NCBI GenBank assembly: GCA_900759005.1
Contig: CAAEUQ010000128.1
Span: 1 to 35,183 of the forward strand
DNA: 35,183 bases
Source of the DNA: Clostridia bacterium
Lineage (GTDB): Bacteria > Bacillota > Clostridia > Christensenellales > Aristaeellaceae
Reading direction: 5' to 3'
Positions within the stretch are counted from its first letter, which is position 1. Every line of letters begins with the position of its first letter. Below, piece after piece: positions 8,653-16,138 of the stretch. The notes beneath the pieces were generated by a model, which saw only the letters and a program-made list of their open reading frames with translations, was not told where the DNA came from and did not search any database. Both the position numbers and the translations under genes were made by a program.

Positions 8653-8658
8653 TTCGAA

Positions 8659-8970
8659 ATGAAGAAGGTTTTGCTGAGCGCAGACGACGAGATCAGTGTG
8701 TTCTCCGTGCCGGACAAGGTTGCCGATCATCTTGATCGCTATTGCCGCGATTTCTGCGACGGCTGGCTGCGGAAGAGCCCGGACGCGCGGAAGTACTACA
8801 GGAAAGAGAACGGTTGGAGCGGGCTCGTTTACAACGAAACGGATTTTATCGATTATCTGAATCAATACGTGTTCCGTGAAAAATCCAGCCTGATCCAAAC
8901 GCTGCACGGTGTTTACGACGAGAAGGATTTGCCCGCAGAATACGCGGATTTACCCTATTTTAATTTCTGA
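8659..8970 (+). CDS. small conserved-looking protein of unknown function
   Basis: 103 aa, no signal peptide or membrane segment. Rich in aromatic and acidic residues; C-terminal end LPAEYADLPYFNF looks like a conserved tail. Normal spacing to its neighbours (6 nt after the lipoprotein, 11 nt before the GNAT gene) and codon use like them support a real gene. Its ribosome binding site is weak, so it may depend on translation of the lipoprotein gene. I do not assign a function. Confidence 0.7.
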   Translation: MKKVLLSADDEISVFSVPDKVADHLDRYCRDFCDGWLRKSPDARKYYRKENGWSGLVYNETDFIDYLNQYVFREKSSLIQTLHGVYDEKDLPAEYADLPYFNF

Positions 8971-8981
8971 AGGAGAAAAAT

Positions 8982-9509
8982 GTGTCCATTCAAATTCGAA
9001 AGGCGACGCGCGAGGATCTCGATGCGATCAGCGAAATTTACGATCAGATTCACGCGTCTACCGAGCGCGGCGAAACGTATACCGGCTGGCTGCGGGGTGT
9101 TTATCCCGTGCGCGCGACGGCGGAAGCGGCGCTTGAGCGCGGCGATCTGTTCATCGAGGAAGCGGACGGGCAGCCCGTTGGCACGGCGATCATCAATCGG
9201 ATTCAGGTGGACGTTTATCAAAATGCCGAATGGCAATATCCCGCGCCGGACGATCAGATCATGGTGTTGCACACGCTGGTGATCGATCCGCGTGTGAAGG
9301 GACGCGGGCTCGGCAGGGCGTTCGTGGATTATTATGAGCAGACCGCGCGCGATTGCGGATGCCGGTATCTGAGAATGGATACGAACGTGCTGAATGCAAA
9401 TGCCCGCGCGTTTTACAGGAAACTGAATTATCGGGAGATCGGGATTCAGCCCTGCGATTTCAACGGCATTTCGAATATCCAGCTGGTTCTGCTCGAAAAA
9501 TGTCTGTAA
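8982..9509 (+). CDS. GNAT family N-acetyltransferase
   Basis: Transfers an acetyl group from acetyl-CoA to an unknown amine acceptor. 175 aa with the GNAT fold: N-terminal IRKATREDLDAISEIYDQI, strand/helix core LVIDPRVKGRGLGRAFVDYYE near residues 97-117 containing the R/Q-x-x-G-x-G/A coenzyme A loop, and C-terminal NARAFYRKLNYREIG. GTG at 8982 is preferred: it gives the family N-terminus and follows AAGGAG; the ATG two bases earlier is in a different frame. Last gene before the terminator at 9511-9555. Confidence 0.93.
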   Translation: MSIQIRKATREDLDAISEIYDQIHASTERGETYTGWLRGVYPVRATAEAALERGDLFIEEADGQPVGTAIINRIQVDVYQNAEWQYPAPDDQIMVLHTLVIDPRVKGRGLGRAFVDYYEQTARDCGCRYLRMDTNVLNANARAFYRKLNYREIGIQPCDFNGISNIQLVLLEKCL

Positions 9510-9510
9510 A

Positions 9511-9555
9511 GAAAAGGCGCATGACTGCGGATTGAAACAGTCATGCGCCCTTTTT
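9511..9555. terminator. bidirectional intrinsic terminator
   Basis: Perfect 12-bp stem GGCGCATGACTG (9516-9527) / CAGTCATGCGCC (9538-9549) with a 10-nt loop, A-run on the left and T-run on the right. Ends both the plus-strand run (GNAT) and the minus-strand oxidoreductase unit. Confidence 0.95.
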
Positions 9556-9562
9556 ATGCGAT

Positions 9563-10657
9563 TCAGTCGAAGTAAACCGGCTGACCCGTTTTCTGGGAGG
9601 TGTAGATTGCTTCCAGAATCTGGGTGACTACATACGCCTGCTCCGGCTTCGTGATCAGGGGCTTGGAATCGTCCTTCACGTGGTCGATCCACATGCGCGC
9701 TTCGAGATCGGCGGGTTCCGCGCCGCTTACGCCGTCGAAGAATGCCGCGCCCGCGTTCGAGAGCTCGGGCGTAAACGTATACAGCTTCGAGAAGCGCTCG
9801 CCGTTGATGCGCAGCGGGTTCTTCTTGTCGCCCATCATGTCCGCGCCGCCCTTCGTGCCGCACAGAATGGTCTTCGCTTCGTCAACCAGCAGCGTGTTCA
9901 GCGCCCAGCTCGCCTCGAGGAAGATCGTCGCGCCGTTCTTCATGCGGATGTAGCCGAACGCGCTGTCTTCAACCGTAAACTTCTCCGGATCCCACGAACC
10001 CCATGCGTTCGCCGCATCCTTCGTGTCCGCGAGCTTGCGGAACGTATTGCCGACGACCATTGCCGGCTCGTAATTGTCCATTTCCCACAGCGTCAGATCC
10101 AGCGCGTGGGTGCCAATGTCAATCAGCGGGCCGCCGCCCTGGTTTTCTTCATCCAGGAATACGCCCCACGTCGGCACTGCGCGGCGGCGAACCGCCTGTG
10201 CGCGCGCGTAATAGACCTCGCCCAGATCGCCCGCCTCGCAGCACTTCTTCAGATACAGGCATTCGGGACGGAAGCGGTTCTGATAGCCAATGGTGAGCTT
10301 CTTGCCGGTGCGCTTTGCCGCGTCGAGCATCTTCTTCGCTTCTTCGGAATTGATCGCCATCGGCTTTTCACACATGACGTGCTTGCCCGCTTCCAGCGCG
10401 TCCACCGTGATGAACGAATGCTGGCGGTTCGGGGTCAGAACGTGAACGACGTCCAGATCGAGCTTGAGCAGCTCGTGGTAATCGGTAAATACCTTCGCGC
10501 CCGGAACGCCGAATTTCTCCGCGGCCTTCTGTGCGCGCTCTTCAACGATGTCGCAGAACGCGACCATCTCCACGTCGTTCAGCTTCTTGAGCGCGGGCAT
10601 ATGCTTGCCGTTCGCAATGCCGCCGCAGCCGATGATGCCGATTCTTACCTTGTCCAT
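9563..10657 (-). CDS. Gfo/Idh/MocA family oxidoreductase
   Basis: NAD(P)-dependent sugar or polyol dehydrogenase, 364 aa. Rossmann motif GIIGCGGIANGKH at about residues 6-18; the family signature CEKPMA with the catalytic Lys near residue 97; and GPLIDIGTHALDLTLW near residue 180 with the Asp-x-x-x-His pair that binds substrate. The C-terminal alpha/beta domain is complete. GGAGGAG precedes the ATG. Substrate unknown; inositol, glucose or other hexose derivatives are usual. Probably cotranscribed with the small membrane protein upstream (34-nt gap). Confidence 0.93.
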   Translation of the reverse strand: MDKVRIGIIGCGGIANGKHMPALKKLNDVEMVAFCDIVEERAQKAAEKFGVPGAKVFTDYHELLKLDLDVVHVLTPNRQHSFITVDALEAGKHVMCEKPMAINSEEAKKMLDAAKRTGKKLTIGYQNRFRPECLYLKKCCEAGDLGEVYYARAQAVRRRAVPTWGVFLDEENQGGGPLIDIGTHALDLTLWEMDNYEPAMVVGNTFRKLADTKDAANAWGSWDPEKFTVEDSAFGYIRMKNGATIFLEASWALNTLLVDEAKTILCGTKGGADMMGDKKNPLRINGERFSKLYTFTPELSNAGAAFFDGVSGAEPADLEARMWIDHVKDDSKPLITKPEQAYVVTQILEAIYTSQKTGQPVYFD

Positions 10658-10691
10658 GTTAATCTCCTCCTGTTATAAGTAATTTCGCGCT

Positions 10692-10964
10692 TCAGCGCGG
10701 GGGTTGAATGGGAAAAAGCGTAAATATCGCCCAGAAAAGTGCGGCAATTCCCGCACAGAGGAAGGCAATCCGCAATGGAGTCGCGTCTGCGCGCAATGCA
10801 AACCAAACCAGCGCAGCACCCCCGATCGGCATGAGAATCACGCCGATGCGTTTGCAGGGCGCAAGCGCGCGCCGGCGCCGCGAAAACCGCCGTTCCTTAA
10901 TGCCGGCGACGATTTCCGGAATCTCGATCAGAAACTCGAGAAGATCAGGAATCCATTCGAGCAT
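10692..10964 (-). CDS. small two-segment membrane protein, unknown function
   Basis: 90 aa. An amphipathic acidic N-terminus (residues 1-24), a very basic stretch KERRFSRRRR at about 23-33, then two hydrophobic helices at about 39-57 and 65-84. No family recognised. A well-formed promoter stands directly in front of it (10986-11014), giving a short leader with GGAGGA, which argues that the gene is real. First gene of a unit with the Gfo/Idh/MocA oxidoreductase. Confidence 0.7.
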   Translation of the reverse strand: MLEWIPDLLEFLIEIPEIVAGIKERRFSRRRRALAPCKRIGVILMPIGGAALVWFALRADATPLRIAFLCAGIAALFWAIFTLFPIQPPR

Positions 10965-10985
10965 AGGCTTTTATCCTCCGAATCC

Positions 10986-11014
10986 ATTATAGCATATCTC
11001 GCGCGAATTGTAAA
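10986..11014 (-). promoter_or_regulatory. sigma-A-type promoter of the small membrane protein gene
   Basis: Minus strand TTTACA (11014-11009), 17-nt spacer ending in TGC (extended -10), TATAAT (10991-10986). Divergent from the promoter at 11049-11077. Confidence 0.8.
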
Positions 11015-11048
11015 CGTCTTCGAAAATGTTACAAAACAAATATATTTG

Positions 11049-11077
11049 TTGACAAATTATTTCGATGCTGCTATAAT
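11049..11077 (+). promoter_or_regulatory. consensus sigma-A promoter of the SH3/lysozyme gene
   Basis: TTGACA (11049-11054), exactly 17 nt, TATAAT (11072-11077): a full match to consensus, which suggests strong transcription. Confidence 0.9.
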
Positions 11078-11124
11078 TGAATTCAATGATGGAATATAAT
11101 TGCAATAAAGGAGGCGGAGAGCCA

Positions 11125-12552
11125 GTGAATAAGAGACATATTCTGCGTGCTATGCTGATTGTGATCGCGCTGATGCTGCTGCCGTGCGCATTTGCGGAAA
11201 ATCAGGTGGCGTTCAATACGGAGTCGCGCGTGTACGTCTGGCCGGATCTCGGCAGCACGTATATTTCGGTTCCGGCGGGATTGAAGGTGACGCAGGCAGA
11301 CGATGCGGAAACCGGATGGACGCGCGTCGAGCTGAACGGGGCGAGCGGATATACGAACGCCGCGCACCTGACGAAGGTTGATTCGCAGCCGGAAAATTCG
11401 GTTACGCCGATTCAGAAAAGCGCGATTGTAACCGAGAATACGCTCGTATTCGCTGCGCCGCGCCCGAACGCCGCGTCCATGCGCATTCCGAAGGGAATGC
11501 GGCTTACGCTGGTCGCCGTCAGCGGCGATTGGGCGATGGTTGCAAACGGCAATCTCTATGCGTATATGAACCAGTCGCAGATCGAGGTTTGCGAGGCGTT
11601 TTCCTATAATGAATCGCTGAACGCGTATGCGGCGCAGATCACCCAGAACGCGAGCGTATACGCGATGCCGCACCGCGCGGCGCTGTCGATCGGCGTTCCG
11701 AAGGGAATGCAGGTGAGCCTTCTGAAGGTTCAGGACGGCTGGGCGCTGATTGAGAACGCAGGTATTCGCGCGTATATCGAGGCGGACAAGGTGTCGCTGA
11801 TCGATCAAACGCCCGATCCCACGCCCACGCCCACGCCCGCACCGACGCCGGATTACAGCGATTTGCTGAAAAACGCCGTTGCCGCCGAGCTGACCGCGGA
11901 CGCGCACGTTTATGCGCAGCCAAGCGATACGGCGGAAAAGACCGTGCTTTCGAAGGGTACGCGCGTAAATTTCCTGATGGCGAACGGCGATTGGGCGCTG
12001 ATCGAGCTGAACGGCAATTACGGCTACATCAGCCGGATGTTCTTGTCTCCGGTCGCGGATTCCACGCCTGCGCCGAATCCGACGGAAAATCCGGGCAGCA
12101 CGCTCGATTACATGAACAGCTCGAAATATTCCAATGAGCAGAAGTGCTATTTCTATCTGACGCGCGAGATGGGGCTGAATTCGGCGGCGGCGTGCGGAAT
12201 CCTGAGCAATATCAAAGCCGAGTGCAGCTTCAATCCGAACGATCAGACCGGCAAATATTATGGCATTTGCCAGTGGGGCGACGGTCGACTGTCCAATATG
12301 AAGAAATATTGCGAGAAGAACGGCTATGATTATACGTCGCTGGAGGGTCAGCTGCGGTTTTTGCAGTATGAGCTCGCAAGCAGCTATCCGAAGGTGCTGA
12401 AAATGCTGAAGGAAACCTCGGATACGCCGCAGGGCGCGTACGAAGCGGGCTACAATTTCTGCTATGATTACGAACGCCCCGCGAACAAAGCCGCCTCGTC
12501 CGTCAAGCGCGGCAATATGGCGAAGGATACCTATTATCCGAAGTATATCTAA
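11125..12552 (+). CDS. secreted SH3-repeat protein with phage-tail-lysozyme-like domain
   Basis: Probable secreted cell-wall protein, 475 aa. Signal peptide MNKRHILRAM... ending AFA before ENQ (cut near residue 24). Four SH3-like segments at about 28-85, 95-150, 160-230 and 255-312, each with the pattern of a VYxxP start, a KGxxV/L turn and a final WALIE- or WAMV-type strand plus a GYI- or AYI-type ending. Two Pro/Thr-rich linkers at about 230-245 and 313-328. The C-terminal domain (about 330-475) has AAACGILSNIKAECSFNP, YGICQWGDGRLSNMKKYC and LRFLQYEL, the hallmarks of the Phage_lysozyme2 (tail lysozyme) family, with a candidate catalytic Glu in KAECSF. GTG at 11125 with AAAGGAGG upstream is chosen because it gives a clean signal peptide. 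Confidence 0.88.
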   Translation: MNKRHILRAMLIVIALMLLPCAFAENQVAFNTESRVYVWPDLGSTYISVPAGLKVTQADDAETGWTRVELNGASGYTNAAHLTKVDSQPENSVTPIQKSAIVTENTLVFAAPRPNAASMRIPKGMRLTLVAVSGDWAMVANGNLYAYMNQSQIEVCEAFSYNESLNAYAAQITQNASVYAMPHRAALSIGVPKGMQVSLLKVQDGWALIENAGIRAYIEADKVSLIDQTPDPTPTPTPAPTPDYSDLLKNAVAAELTADAHVYAQPSDTAEKTVLSKGTRVNFLMANGDWALIELNGNYGYISRMFLSPVADSTPAPNPTENPGSTLDYMNSSKYSNEQKCYFYLTREMGLNSAAACGILSNIKAECSFNPNDQTGKYYGICQWGDGRLSNMKKYCEKNGYDYTSLEGQLRFLQYELASSYPKVLKMLKETSDTPQGAYEAGYNFCYDYERPANKAASSVKRGNMAKDTYYPKYI

Positions 12553-12558
12553 TCCCAA

Positions 12559-12597
12559 AAAACGACGCTCATGCCCGATTCAGGCATGAGCGTTTTT
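12559..12597. terminator. bidirectional intrinsic terminator
   Basis: Perfect 11-bp stem ACGCTCATGCC (12565-12575) / GGCATGAGCGT (12583-12593) with A-run and T-run on either side. Serves the SH3/lysozyme gene on plus and the SMP-30 gene on minus. Confidence 0.95.
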
Positions 12598-12601
12598 GCA
12601 T

Positions 12602-13453
12602 TCAGCTTTCATCGAACCGCCAGATTGGTCTTCCTGAAATTTCGGGGTAAGCGGCGAAAACCGCGCCCGCGAGCGGGTGATCGTCGTCTTGGCGGGCGGT
12701 GGTGACGACCAGCGTATCCAGTTGTTCGCCGGCGAAAGCGGGGCAGGAGACGTATTTTGCGGGGAGATGCAGTTCGCAAATCGTTCGACCGCAATCGGGT
12801 TCAATGCAAATCGCGCGGCCGCTGCCCCAGAGCGCGATCCAGAGATTGCCGGAAGCATCCATCGTCATGCCGTCCGGAAAGCCTTCGTCGCGCGCAAATT
12901 CACGGACGATTTGCTTTTCTGCGAGAACGTCGCTTTCCGGATGCCACCGGAAGCGGAACAGAGCGCGGCGGCTCGTGTCGATATAATAGAGTAAACCGCG
13001 CTCCGCATCCCAGTCCAGACCGTTTGAACAGCCGATTCCGGTCAGCAGCGTTTTCAGATTTCCCTTTGAATCGATCGAGTAGAATGCGCCGGAGAAGTTC
13101 GCGCCCACCGTGCCCGCGTAAATCCTGCCGTCCGGACCTGCCTTTGCGTCGTTGAAGCGCGTGCCCGCCAGCGGAAGCGGCGCGAAAAGCGGTTCTGCCG
13201 GCGTTTCATCTTCAAAAATGTGGTAAACGCCGTTCTGCATACAGCCAATCAGATTGCCCGCGCGATTCAGAATCAGCGCGCCGGTTTCCTGCGGAATCGT
13301 GATTTCGGCGATCGAACCGGTTTGCCAGTCGTATTTGTAAACGCGCTTTTCGGGAATGTCCGTGATGAACAGCGTCCTCGTTTCAGCGCGCCAGACGGGG
13401 CTTTCGCCCAGAAGCATCGGCCTTGCAATCAGGCATTCAGGAGACAGACGCAT
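12602..13453 (-). CDS. SMP-30/gluconolactonase family protein
   Basis: Six-bladed beta-propeller lactonase-like enzyme, 283 aa. The divalent-metal ligands of the family are visible in context: Glu in LGESPVW (near residue 18), Asn in RFNDAKAGPDGR (near 100), Asn in CSNGLDW (near 145) and Asp in FPDGMTMD (near 195). Members hydrolyse sugar lactones such as glucono- or galactono-lactone; the exact substrate is open. It lies downstream of the oxoamine synthase/SDR pair on the same strand but is separated from it by a terminator at 13469-13499, so it probably has only read-through or its own weak promoter. Confidence 0.9.
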   Translation of the reverse strand: MRLSPECLIARPMLLGESPVWRAETRTLFITDIPEKRVYKYDWQTGSIAEITIPQETGALILNRAGNLIGCMQNGVYHIFEDETPAEPLFAPLPLAGTRFNDAKAGPDGRIYAGTVGANFSGAFYSIDSKGNLKTLLTGIGCSNGLDWDAERGLLYYIDTSRRALFRFRWHPESDVLAEKQIVREFARDEGFPDGMTMDASGNLWIALWGSGRAICIEPDCGRTICELHLPAKYVSCPAFAGEQLDTLVVTTARQDDDHPLAGAVFAAYPEISGRPIWRFDES

Positions 13454-13468
13454 ATTTTCCTCCCGTTC

Positions 13469-13499
13469 AAAAAGGCGCGATTCGCATTCGAACCGCGCC
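13469..13499 (-). terminator. intrinsic terminator of the oxoamine synthase-SDR operon
   Basis: Minus strand: GGCGCGGTTCG / CGAATCGCGCC, 11 pairs including one G-T, tetraloop AATG, then TTTTT. Lies between the SDR stop and the SMP-30 ribosome binding site. Confidence 0.85.
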
Positions 13500-13504
13500 G
13501 AGGT

Positions 13505-14299
13505 TTATTTTCCGGAATACAAAAGGCCCAGCAGCCAGCCAATTGTGCGAATCGGCAGGATTCGGGACAGCAGCACGAAGAATTTGTATTCCAAACCGAT
13601 CGCGTACAGCGGCTTCACGCGCTTTTTCCGCGCGATTTTCGCGATATAGCGACCAGCGACCGCGGGATCCATGCCGGTTTCCTCATCGTGCTCCATTTTT
13701 GCGACGGAGCGCGCGATCCTGCCGGAATAAACGTTATCGCCGACGGCGCTCTTTTCGCGCGCGGCGGTAAATCCCGTGTGAATATCGCCCGGCATGATCG
13801 CGCAGACGGACACGCCGAAGGGCTTTACTTCATTGAATACCGCGACGCTGTACGCGCTGATCGCCGCTTTCGACACGGAATACCATGCCTGAAACGGAAT
13901 TGGCAGCGGCGCGGCGACGGAGCTGATATTCACAATTCTGCCGCAGCCCTGCGCGCGCATCGGCGCGAGCACCGCCTTTGTCATGTTCACCGCACCGAAG
14001 AGATTAACGTCCATCAGCTTTTTCGCGTCTGCGTTTTCGGTAAATTCCGCCGCGCCGGAGATGCCGAAGCCGGCGTTGTTGACCAGAATGTCGATTCGCC
14101 CTTCGCGCGCGAGAATTTCATTTACCGTTTCACGAACGGCAGATTCGTCGGATACGTCGCAAACCATGTGCGTAAGCCCTTTAAGCTCCGCCTTTTTGCG
14201 GCTGAGGACATAGACCTTCGCGCCGGAATCGCGCAGCGCGTTCGCCGTCGCCAGACCGATGCCGCTCGTACCGCCGGTTATGATTGCAATGGGGTTCAT
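13505..14299 (-). CDS. classical short-chain dehydrogenase/reductase; candidate 3-ketosphinganine reductase
   Basis: NAD(P)-dependent reductase, 264 aa. Cofactor motif TGGTSGIG at residues 9-16, NNAGFGISG near 82, Ser of the catalytic triad in VNISS near 131, and catalytic YSVSK (Tyr and Lys) near 151-155, so it should be active. After the SDR core there is a C-terminal hydrophobic stretch (YKFFVLLSRILPIR... to about residue 260) that suggests membrane association, as expected for an enzyme on lipid substrates. The ATG follows the TAA of the upstream oxoamine synthase with no gap, so the two are tightly coupled. Inference: it reduces the ketone made by that enzyme. The SDR class alone would not fix the substrate. 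Confidence 0.85.
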   Translation of the reverse strand: MNPIAIITGGTSGIGLATANALRDSGAKVYVLSRKKAELKGLTHMVCDVSDESAVRETVNEILAREGRIDILVNNAGFGISGAAEFTENADAKKLMDVNLFGAVNMTKAVLAPMRAQGCGRIVNISSVAAPLPIPFQAWYSVSKAAISAYSVAVFNEVKPFGVSVCAIMPGDIHTGFTAAREKSAVGDNVYSGRIARSVAKMEHDEETGMDPAVAGRYIAKIARKKRVKPLYAIGLEYKFFVLLSRILPIRTIGWLLGLLYSGK

Positions 14300-15475
14300 T
14301 TATTTCGCCTCCACAAGGACTTTTCCGAAGATTTCGATCGCTTCGTCCAGCAGCGGCTCGGTCAGCGTCGCCATATAGCTCGTGCGCAGCAGGCACTGAT
14401 CCGGCGGCGTAGCGGGCGCGAGCACGGGATTGACATAAACGCCCGCGTCGTACAGCTCGCGCGCCTTCGAAAGCGTATTTTCCACGGAATAGGTGTAAAT
14501 CGGAATGATCGGCGTGATCGATTCGATGATCGGAACGCCCTTCGCCTGAAGTCCTTTGCGCATATAGCTCGAAATCTCGTTCAAGCGCGTCACGCGCTCC
14601 GGATGCGAGCGGATATACCTGAGCGCCGCCAGCGCAGTCGCCGCAGAAGCCGGCGGAATCGACGCGGAGAAGATGAACGGGCGCGAATTGTGGCGAATGT
14701 AATCGATTACCGTTTCGCTCGCGACGCAGTAGCCGCCCAGGCTTGCCAGCGATTTCGAGAATGTGCCCATGATCAGGTCGACTTCGTTTTCCAGACCGAA
14801 ATAGCTCGCCGTGCCGCGACCGCCTTCACCGATTACGCCCAGACCATGCGCGTCGTCGACCATCACGCGCGCGCCGTATTTCCGCGCAAGCGATACGATT
14901 TCCGGCAGCTTTGCGATGTCGCCGCCCATGCTGAATACGCCGTCGGTTACGATCAGGCAGCCCGCCGATTCAGGCACCTTTTTCAGCTGAATTTCGAGCT
15001 CCTCCATGTTCGCATGGGCATAGGTGAGCATTCTGCCGTAGCTCAGCTTGCAGCCGTCGTAAATGCTGGCGTGATTTTCCTTGTCGCAGATCACGTAATC
15101 GCCGTGCCCGACGATTGCGGAAATGATGCCGAGATTCGATTGAAAGCCGGTCGAGAACGTGCAGCAGGCTTCCTTGTGCAGGAAATCCGCCAGTTCCTCC
15201 TCCAGCTGCAAATGCAGCTTCAGCGTGCCGTTCAGAAAGCGCGAGCCGGAACAGCCGGTTCCGTATTGCTTCAGCGCTTCCAGCCCCGCTTCGAGTACCT
15301 CCGGACAGGTGGTCAGCCCCAGGTAATTGTTCGAGCCGAGCATGATCCGGCGCTTGCCTTCCATGATGACTTCGACGTCCTGCCGGCTTTCCAGCGCGTG
15401 AAAATAGGGGTAAATGCCCTTGGCGCGCAGATCGCGCGCGACGGCATAGGTTTCACATTTATTGAATAAATCCAT
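14300..15475 (-). CDS. alpha-oxoamine synthase, serine palmitoyltransferase-like (alternatively glycine C-acetyltransferase-like)
   Basis: PLP enzyme that condenses an amino acid with an acyl thioester with loss of CO2; 391 aa. Seen: GIYPYF near residue 20, GSNNYLGL near 46, GTGCSGSRFLNGT near 72-84, FSTGFQSN, DKENHASIYDG with the PLP-stacking His, DGVFSMGGD, VDDAHGLGV, and GTFSKSLASLGGY with PLP Lys241. As I recall the families, the Lys motif TFSKSLAS-GG and the G-x-YPYF start match Bacteroides-type serine palmitoyltransferases, whereas 2-amino-3-ketobutyrate ligases have TLGKALGG. The ATG at 15475 has TTTGGAGG upstream; in-frame codons further up have no ribosome binding site. First gene of a two-gene operon with an SDR. 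Family sure; the substrate (serine plus long acyl) is inference. Confidence 0.85.
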   Translation of the reverse strand: MDLFNKCETYAVARDLRAKGIYPYFHALESRQDVEVIMEGKRRIMLGSNNYLGLTTCPEVLEAGLEALKQYGTGCSGSRFLNGTLKLHLQLEEELADFLHKEACCTFSTGFQSNLGIISAIVGHGDYVICDKENHASIYDGCKLSYGRMLTYAHANMEELEIQLKKVPESAGCLIVTDGVFSMGGDIAKLPEIVSLARKYGARVMVDDAHGLGVIGEGGRGTASYFGLENEVDLIMGTFSKSLASLGGYCVASETVIDYIRHNSRPFIFSASIPPASAATALAALRYIRSHPERVTRLNEISSYMRKGLQAKGVPIIESITPIIPIYTYSVENTLSKARELYDAGVYVNPVLAPATPPDQCLLRTSYMATLTEPLLDEAIEIFGKVLVEAK

Positions 15476-15508
15476 GCGGTCGCCTCCAAAATCAGAATTC
15501 ATGTGGTC

Positions 15509-15517
15509 ATTATAGCA
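15509..15517 (-). promoter_or_regulatory. extended -10 promoter of the oxoamine synthase-SDR operon
   Basis: Minus strand TGCTATAAT, about 34 nt before the ATG at 15475; -35 is weak. Confidence 0.65.
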
Positions 15518-15567
15518 TATTTTGTCTGAAAATGGAAGCAAAAACCGCATTTTGCAACCGATAAGAG

Positions 15568-15594
15568 AAAAGCGGACGCATCGCGCCCGCTTTT
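15568..15594 (-). terminator. intrinsic terminator of the lipoprotein gene
   Basis: Stem AAAAGCGG/CCGCTTTT with an inner CGC/GCG helix across one mismatch; on the minus strand followed by CTTTTCTCTT-like sequence. 43 nt behind the stop at 15637. Confidence 0.65.
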
Positions 15595-15636
15595 GCAGCC
15601 GGTATTTCCTGTTTTCAGCGGTTTTCAGAGCCCGCT

Positions 15637-16050
15637 TCAGTATCCGAAATCGGCGAGCCGCCACGCGCCGCCGTTTGCCCGAACGAGAATCCAGCTCCAG
15701 CTTTCATAGGTGTAATTCGCATTGAGCGAACCGTCGCCGCCGGATTCGTCCACATAAAACGACGAAAGCAGCACAATCGCCTCGTCTCCGCTGTGTCGTT
15801 CCAGAAATGCTTCATCCTTGCGGCTTTCCTCATCGCCCGCGTATTCGATTTCCTTCAGCGTGCAGCCGCTCCAGCTGCGCTTGAATTCGCGCTTGACCGC
15901 ATCAATTGCCGCGGCGATGTCTTCCTGCGAATAGATTTCGGATTCAACCTCGCGCGTCGCCGCGCCGTCCACGATTCCACCTTTCCCGAAGCACGCGGTC
16001 AGACACAGCGCCAGCAGAACGCAAAGCGCCGCGAATGCGATTTTCTTCAT
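15637..16050 (-). CDS. putative lipoprotein, function unknown
   Basis: 137 aa. Signal peptide MKKIAFAALCVLLALCLTAC with lipobox LTAC, so lipid-anchored outside the membrane. The mature part has an acidic first half and ends in an aromatic-rich WSWILVRANGGAWRLADFGY region, which looks like the last strands of a small NTF2-like or DUF4829-like fold; I am not sure. ATG 16050 is chosen because GGAGGTGAAT stands in front; the GTG two codons earlier overlaps that site. Own promoter and terminator, so monocistronic. Confidence 0.75.
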   Translation of the reverse strand: MKKIAFAALCVLLALCLTACFGKGGIVDGAATREVESEIYSQEDIAAAIDAVKREFKRSWSGCTLKEIEYAGDEESRKDEAFLERHSGDEAIVLLSSFYVDESGGDGSLNANYTYESWSWILVRANGGAWRLADFGY

Positions 16051-16081
16051 ATTCACCTCCGAGATTGTTTTATTTTACCCC

Positions 16082-16108
16082 ATTATATCATACTTTCCCA
16101 AAAAACAA
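16082..16108 (-). promoter_or_regulatory. promoter of the lipoprotein gene, overlapping the mgtC terminator
   Basis: Minus strand TATAAT (16087-16082), 15-nt spacer, -35 TTGTTT (16108-16103) that coincides with the U-tract of the mgtC terminator. Confidence 0.45.
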
Positions 16109-16133
16109 GCGCCCGGAAGAATCCGGACGCTTG
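16100..16133 (-). terminator. intrinsic terminator of mgtC
   Basis: Minus strand CAAGCG/CGCTTG plus inner CCGGA/TCCGG helix with a short loop, then TTTTTT. Directly behind the mgtC stop. Confidence 0.9.
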
Positions 16134-16138
16134 AATGC

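Noticed and set aside
8980..9282. ATG at 8980 as an alternative protein start in another frame
   Set aside because: That frame gives an Arg-rich product without a family; the GTG at 8982 gives a complete GNAT protein.
13220..15469. A 749-codon open frame on the plus strand, opposite the SMP-30, SDR and oxoamine synthase genes
   Set aside because: It is the antisense shadow of three well-recognised genes in GC-rich DNA; composition is Arg/His/Ala-rich and no family is recognisable.
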